9,841 nucleotides of DNA. Source: Epsilonproteobacteria bacterium 4484_65 (lineage in GTDB: Bacteria > Campylobacterota > Campylobacteria > Campylobacterales > Sulfurovaceae). Below, one piece after another: positions 6,960-9,841 of this stretch; position 1 is the first letter of the stretch, and the number at the start of each line of letters is the position of its first letter. Under the pieces are notes generated by a model, which was given only the letters and a program-made list of their open reading frames with translations, was not told the origin of the DNA and made no database searches. The translations under genes and the position numbers were made by a program. The DNA lies in contig NATJ01000029.1 in the NCBI GenBank assembly GCA_002085305.1, positions 1-9,841 of the forward strand, given 5' to 3'.

Positions 6960-7030
6960 AGGGTACCCACGAGGGGCACCCCTACGACATCATCAATATT
7001 TTATGCAGGGGTACCCCTCGTGGGTACCCT
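6960..7030. repeat. REPIN-like element B: inverted pair of REP-type palindromes after rpoD
   Basis: Arms 6960-6983 and 7007-7030 are 24 bp each and complementary at 23 of 24 positions (GCACC against GTACC), around a 23-bp spacer. Each arm is itself nearly palindromic: GGGTGCCC or GGGTACCC, five bases CTCGT, then GGGTACCC. Reading outward from the spacer, the left arm (minus strand) is headed by GTAG (6982-6985) and the right arm (plus strand) by GCAG (7005-7008). GTAG plus an imperfect palindrome is the REP signature, and two inverted copies form a REPIN. Element B is unrelated in sequence to element A, and its tetranucleotides face inward where those of A face outward. It lies 14 bp after the rpoD stop and 8 bp before the SD of the next gene. 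No U-tract follows, so it is not a standard terminator. Confidence 0.7.
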
Positions 7031-7052
7031 CTATAAATAGGAGAATACCTAT

Positions 7053-7805
7053 ATGCTTCAGCCCAAATTTTTCACCCTCATCATCGGCACCGAGATCCTT
7101 AACCGCAGAAGAACAGACAAGCACTTTGATTTTGTGACTCAGGCTTTAGAAAAAAAAGGATATAAACTCTCCGGCTCTTTCATCATCGAAGATGACCCTG
7201 CACTCATTGTTCAAACTATCAAGTTCATTGCTTCACAACCTAATCCTGTACTCTTCTCTTTTGGTGGCATAGGTTCTACTCCTGATGACTATACCAGAAA
7301 ATGTGCAGCCATTGCACTTAAAGATGGTCACCTTCCCATACATCAAGAAGCTAAAAAAATCATAGAAGAAAAACTTGGAAAAGATGCCTATCCTTACCCT
7401 ATCCGTATGGCAGAACTTCCAAAAGGAGCGAAACTTCTTGATAACCCTGTCAATAAAATGCCTGCCTTCTCTTTAGATGAACGTTATTATTTTATGCCAG
7501 GCTTTCCTGAGATGAGTCATCCTATGGTAGAAGAGATACTTGAAAAACTTTTACCGGAAAAAAAAGAGTATTATCGCCATACACTTACTGCTCTGTGTAA
7601 AGAAAACGAACTCATAGAAGTCATGGAAAAGATGCCCAGAGAGGTCGAGTTCTCTTCACTTCCTAAGCTCTATTCAGATGGATGGAGAGTTTCCATCTCT
7701 GTTGCATCACATGATGAAGCACTGTCTCTTCAAGCCTTTCAAATGTACATAGACATCCTTGAAGCCAAAAAGATAGTCTATGGACTTCAGGATGAGAGTA
7801 ATTAA
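7053..7805 (+). CDS. Molybdopterin-binding (MoCF/CinA N-terminal) domain protein
   Basis: The 250-residue protein has the MoaB/Mog fold found in the N-terminal half of CinA (COG1058 type). Family landmarks are IIGTEIL (10-16) for the usual IGTELL, and the binding loop SFGGIGSTPDDYTRKC (69-84), matching the canonical GGLGPTxDDxT. EELGKDAYPYPIRMAELPKGAKLLDN-like text (about 108-132) matches the CinA pattern of RMAxxPxGAxxLxN, and YYFMPGFPEMSHPM (147-160) matches its LPGVPxEM motif. The C-terminal nicotinamide-mononucleotide deamidase domain of full CinA is absent, so NMN deamidase activity is not expected. Members of this short form are often labelled competence/damage-inducible, but their role is unclear; ADP-ribose or nucleotide pyrophosphatase activity is known for some CinA N-domains. 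AGGAG at 7039-7043 precedes the ATG by 9 nt. The MFS gene follows 44 nt downstream. Confidence 0.85.
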   Translation: MLQPKFFTLIIGTEILNRRRTDKHFDFVTQALEKKGYKLSGSFIIEDDPALIVQTIKFIASQPNPVLFSFGGIGSTPDDYTRKCAAIALKDGHLPIHQEAKKIIEEKLGKDAYPYPIRMAELPKGAKLLDNPVNKMPAFSLDERYYFMPGFPEMSHPMVEEILEKLLPEKKEYYRHTLTALCKENELIEVMEKMPREVEFSSLPKLYSDGWRVSISVASHDEALSLQAFQMYIDILEAKKIVYGLQDESN

Positions 7806-7849
7806 TTGCATTACCGATCAATAAGTTACTCATCAACAAGTTTTTTGCA

Positions 7850-8968
7850 ATGAGTTATGTAGAGACCCTTAAACATCCTGTCATTGCCAGACTTTCACTT
7901 ATACAACTCATCTCTTACTTTGGGACATGGTTTTCTCAGGTAGCTATCTTTTCCATGCTTGTAGCATACAAAGCAGATGCCATTACCATCGCTTTCACTG
8001 CTGCTATGGCCATGTTACCTGCTGTGATCCTAGCTCCTGTTATCGGTATTATCATAGACCGTATCGACTTTAAAAAACTCATGATGACCCTTCTGATAGT
8101 TGAAATAGCCATGACCCTTGGTCTTATCTTCATCAACTCACTGGAATATGTATGGATACTGATGATACTCGTTTTCATCCGTTCCTCTGCTGCTTCGATG
8201 CTCTTCTCCGCTGAAATGGCACTTTTTCCAAAAATTCTACAAGGTGATATGCTCAAAAATACCAATGAAATCCACTCCATTATCTGGTCTTTCTCTTATG
8301 CTTCAGGTATGGCAATAGGTGGAATAGTCACTTATTATGTGGGTTACGATACTGCATTCATCATCGATGCTGTTCTTTACGGTATTGCTGTTTTACTGTT
8401 ATTCGGATTCAAACTATCACTTGAAAAAGCAATACATACAGACTCAAACTGGCAAATGTTCAAAGATGGGTTTAACTATCTTAGATCAAAGAGAAAGATA
8501 CTCCATCTTATCTTTCTTCACGCTGCCATAGGACTTACCAGTTTTGATGCACTCATCACATTACTCGCAGACTTTCAATACACAGAGGTCATTGCAGTAC
8601 CTTTAGCCATAGGTTTAATGAATGCAACAAGAGCGATGGGTTTGATGATCGGTCCGTTTTTCATAGGTAAAATTATTTCTAAAAATAATTTACATTATTT
8701 TTTTATCTTGCAGGGTGCAGCTATTATTTTCTGGTCTACGATGGAATATAGTTTCTACTTAGGTCTATTTGCTCTGTTTGTAACAGGACTTTTCATCACT
8801 ACACTCTGGTCATACACTTACTTACTCATACAGGAAGAGACGTCTCAGAAGTATATGGGAAGGGTTATTTCCTACAATGATATGTTTTTCATGCTTTCCA
8901 ATGTTACCACCGCACTCTTCATTGGATATGCGATCTCTTTTTCTGAAAGTTTACCAAATTTTTTGTAG
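7850..8968 (+). CDS. MFS transporter (EntS/MFS_3-like), 3' end truncated
   Basis: This is an inner-membrane secondary transporter of the major facilitator superfamily; the substrate cannot be read from sequence. The 372 residues contain about eleven membrane spans, at roughly 13-40, 45-69, 78-96, 101-119, 143-164, 168-187, 217-241, 248-274, 282-299, 302-327 and 342-363. The span 2-3 loop GIIIDRIDFKKLM resembles the MFS GxxxDRxxRR motif. RSSAASMLFSAEMALFP (111-127) and KYMGRVISYNDMFFML (334-349) are typical of the EntS-like exporters. The family has twelve spans and about 400 residues. Here the native text ends near AIS at 8935, and the last ten residues (SFSESLPNFL) are simply the reverse strand of the convergent ytfJ gene, so span 12 is missing. 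The start has no clear SD but is the first ATG after an in-frame stop. Confidence 0.85.
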   Translation: MSYVETLKHPVIARLSLIQLISYFGTWFSQVAIFSMLVAYKADAITIAFTAAMAMLPAVILAPVIGIIIDRIDFKKLMMTLLIVEIAMTLGLIFINSLEYVWILMILVFIRSSAASMLFSAEMALFPKILQGDMLKNTNEIHSIIWSFSYASGMAIGGIVTYYVGYDTAFIIDAVLYGIAVLLLFGFKLSLEKAIHTDSNWQMFKDGFNYLRSKRKILHLIFLHAAIGLTSFDALITLLADFQYTEVIAVPLAIGLMNATRAMGLMIGPFFIGKIISKNNLHYFFILQGAAIIFWSTMEYSFYLGLFALFVTGLFITTLWSYTYLLIQEETSQKYMGRVISYNDMFFMLSNVTTALFIGYAISFSESLPNFL

Positions 8969-9408
8969 ATTAATTCCCCTTTTTTATCAAAGATCAATAT
9001 ATCAGAATTGTCATCTGCCAATCCCCATTTTTTTACAAACACTTTCTTTTTGTCTTTTACATAGATCGTGTCAGGGAACTCTTTTTGTTTGGCTTTTAGT
9101 TTAGATTCTAATATTGCATTTGGCAACCATGTAGCAGCAAGATTTATCATCGCTACAGAAGCATATTTTCTTCTATCAAAATGACGCTTTTTTAATGCTT
9201 GTGTCAAAGGCTCATTGAGCTTTCTTTCATCCGGATCAACATAAAAGAGTATATGCACCTTCCCTTTGAGCATCTTGGAGTTCCATGCAGACCCATCAGT
9301 TTTACCACCATTATCACCATCTAATATTACACTACTTGGCACCTTACCCAACTCAACAGCTACAACACTTCCAACTAACACTAAAAAACCTAAAATTATC
9401 TTCTTCAT
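8872..9408 (-). CDS. YtfJ-family periplasmic thioredoxin-fold protein, C-terminus replaced
   Basis: The protein resembles E. coli YtfJ (184 aa), a periplasmic thioredoxin-fold protein of unknown role. Residues 1-18 (MKKIILGFLVLVGSVVAV) look like a Sec signal peptide. Matching blocks are SAWNSKMLKGKVHILFYV (40-57), KYASVAMINLAATWLP (81-96), ESKLKAKQKEFPDTIYVKD (101-119), KKWGLADDNSDILIFDKKG (126-144) and KKFGKLSEKEI (149-159). There are no cysteines at all, so redox chemistry of the CxxC kind is excluded. After I159 (about 8935) the remaining 19 codons are antisense to the convergent MFS gene and are not native; the family would continue with a short C-terminal helix. AAAGGAG precedes the ATG by about 8 nt. 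An extended -10 lies upstream. Family assignment is by pattern only. Confidence 0.8.
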   Translation of the reverse strand: MKKIILGFLVLVGSVVAVELGKVPSSVILDGDNGGKTDGSAWNSKMLKGKVHILFYVDPDERKLNEPLTQALKKRHFDRRKYASVAMINLAATWLPNAILESKLKAKQKEFPDTIYVKDKKKVFVKKWGLADDNSDILIFDKKGELIYKKFGKLSEKEIAYPMKSAVVTLESMKNISL

Positions 9409-9442
9409 TTTGAATACTCCTTTGTTGTTTATAGAACAAAAG

Positions 9443-9451
9443 ATTGTAGCA
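9443..9451 (-). promoter_or_regulatory. Extended -10 promoter for the YtfJ-family gene
   Basis: On the minus strand this reads TGCTACAAT, an extended -10 (TGnTACAAT). It lies about 35 nt upstream of the ATG, with AAAGGAG between. No matching -35 is needed in Campylobacterota housekeeping promoters. Confidence 0.55.
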
Positions 9452-9476
9452 TATTTTGATGGTTATTTATAAACTT

Positions 9477-9482
9477 TATGAT
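9477..9482 (+). promoter_or_regulatory. Probable -10 box for ppa
   Basis: TATGAT lies 35 nt upstream of the original ppa ATG at 9518, behind an AT-rich stretch. A strong AGGAG ribosome-binding site at 9505-9509 follows, 8 nt before that ATG. The region 9409-9517 is thus a divergent promoter region for the YtfJ-family gene and ppa. Confidence 0.5.
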
Positions 9483-9517
9483 ACCATGTACAAGAATTTT
9501 ACTTAGGAGATACCCCT

Positions 9518-9571
9518 ATGGATATTACTAAAATCGGACATGGTAAAAGCCATTATCGAAGTGCCACTTAA
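9518..9571 (+). pseudogene. ppa: Original ppa start, frameshifted after about 8 codons
   Basis: The ATG at 9518 has the proper AGGAG site and begins MDITKIGHG, the standard N-terminus of Campylobacterota pyrophosphatases (MDIxKIGxG). The frame then leaves the ppa reading frame and stops at TAA 9569-9571. Homologues have about five to six more residues (a xNPxK-V type linker) before KAIIEVP, which here follows directly in another frame. A deletion of about 17 nt between two short repeats would explain this exactly. Confidence 0.8.
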
Positions 9572-9841
9572 CTCAGCTATCAAATATGAAATCGACAAAG
9601 ACTCCGGTGCCGTTGAAGTTGACAGAGTACTCTACTCTTCTATGCATTATCCGGCAAACTACGGTTTTGTAGCAAATACTCTATCAGACGATGGTGACCC
9701 GATAGATATACTTGTACTTTGCGACTATCCGCTTCAGGCAGGTTCATACATCAAATGTAGACTTGTAGGTGTACTTATGACAGAAGATGAGAGTGGTGGA
9801 GATGAAAAACTTATCGCTGTACCAACCACAAAGATAGACCC
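9540..9841 (+). CDS. ppa: Soluble inorganic pyrophosphatase (family I), 5' damaged, runs off right edge
   Basis: Ppa hydrolyses pyrophosphate to two phosphates in the cytoplasm, pulling biosynthetic reactions forward. From 9540 the frame reads MVKAIIEVPLNSAIKYEIDK and continues open for 100 codons to the window edge; the full family length is about 170-175. The metal-binding signature DDGDPIDILVL is present, with the earlier DRV, the YPANYGFV block, and DEKLIAVP, which holds the later Asp-Lys catalytic pair. The ATG at 9540 is probably not the native start: its only good SD (9505-9509) is 30 nt away and serves the ATG at 9518, whose frame breaks. A protein begun at 9540 would lack about 14 N-terminal residues. 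Identity is near certain; intactness is doubtful. Confidence 0.92.
   Translation, partial: MVKAIIEVPLNSAIKYEIDKDSGAVEVDRVLYSSMHYPANYGFVANTLSDDGDPIDILVLCDYPLQAGSYIKCRLVGVLMTEDESGGDEKLIAVPTTKID

Noticed and set aside
6946..7040. Intrinsic terminator for rpoD
   Set aside because: The inverted repeat is long and GC-rich but no U-tract follows, and the REP-type layout explains it better.
8872..8968. Natural convergent antisense overlap between MFS and ytfJ-family genes
   Set aside because: Each overlapping tail is only the reverse strand of the other gene's conserved text, so it is better explained by a deletion junction.
1..9841. A new multi-gene defence or mobile system
   Set aside because: All larger genes match known housekeeping, metabolic or transport families; no cluster of unknown co-directional genes, transposase or CRISPR repeats is present.

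Overview
The window looks like ordinary chromosome from a Campylobacterota (Epsilonproteobacteria) bacterium, probably of the Sulfurovum/Sulfurimonas kind. This is inferred from protein style (RpoD, PurU, LeuB/LeuD, Ppa), the AT-rich sequence, strong TATAAT -10 boxes behind T-rich stretches, and short intergenic gaps. The species cannot be named from the sequence alone. No plasmid, phage, CRISPR, tRNA or rRNA signal is visible.

Layout. Positions 1-2169 are on the minus strand and read from right to left trmL (tRNA wobble 2'-O-methyltransferase), a small single-span membrane protein translationally coupled to it, and glyS (glycyl-tRNA synthetase beta). Then come purU (10-formyl-THF hydrolase) and leuB-leuD (leucine biosynthesis), also minus. 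Position ~5000 is a divergent promoter region. To its right on the plus strand are rpoD (primary sigma factor), a stand-alone MoCF/CinA-N domain protein and an MFS transporter. A convergent minus-strand YtfJ-family periplasmic protein follows, then ppa (soluble inorganic pyrophosphatase) on plus, running off the right edge. The genes serve translation, one-carbon/purine metabolism, leucine synthesis and basal transcription. Apart from three short co-directional groups they are neighbours rather than a pathway.

Three loci are damaged in a similar way. glyS lacks about 60-70 internal codons at ~415/416 and is frameshifted there. The MFS and ytfJ genes run into each other at ~8935, so each loses its natural 3' end. 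ppa has a small frameshifting deletion just after its start (~9543). Two of these genes are normally essential and single-copy, so either the sequence carries deletion-type assembly errors or this is a strain with several real deletions. This is the most important caveat for anyone using the window.

The most interesting non-coding structures are two long inverted repeats (3241-3371 and 6960-7030). Each arm is itself a small imperfect palindrome with a GGAG- or GTAG-type tetranucleotide at one end. This is the architecture of REP/REPIN elements mobilised by RAYT (IS200/IS605-like Y1) transposases. The two belong to different sequence families. Other signals are a perfect 14-bp palindrome just after the predicted leuDB start site, a leader upstream of glyS with two competing pairings around its ribosome-binding site, and tandem -10 boxes before rpoD. 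I found no evidence of a new multi-gene system.
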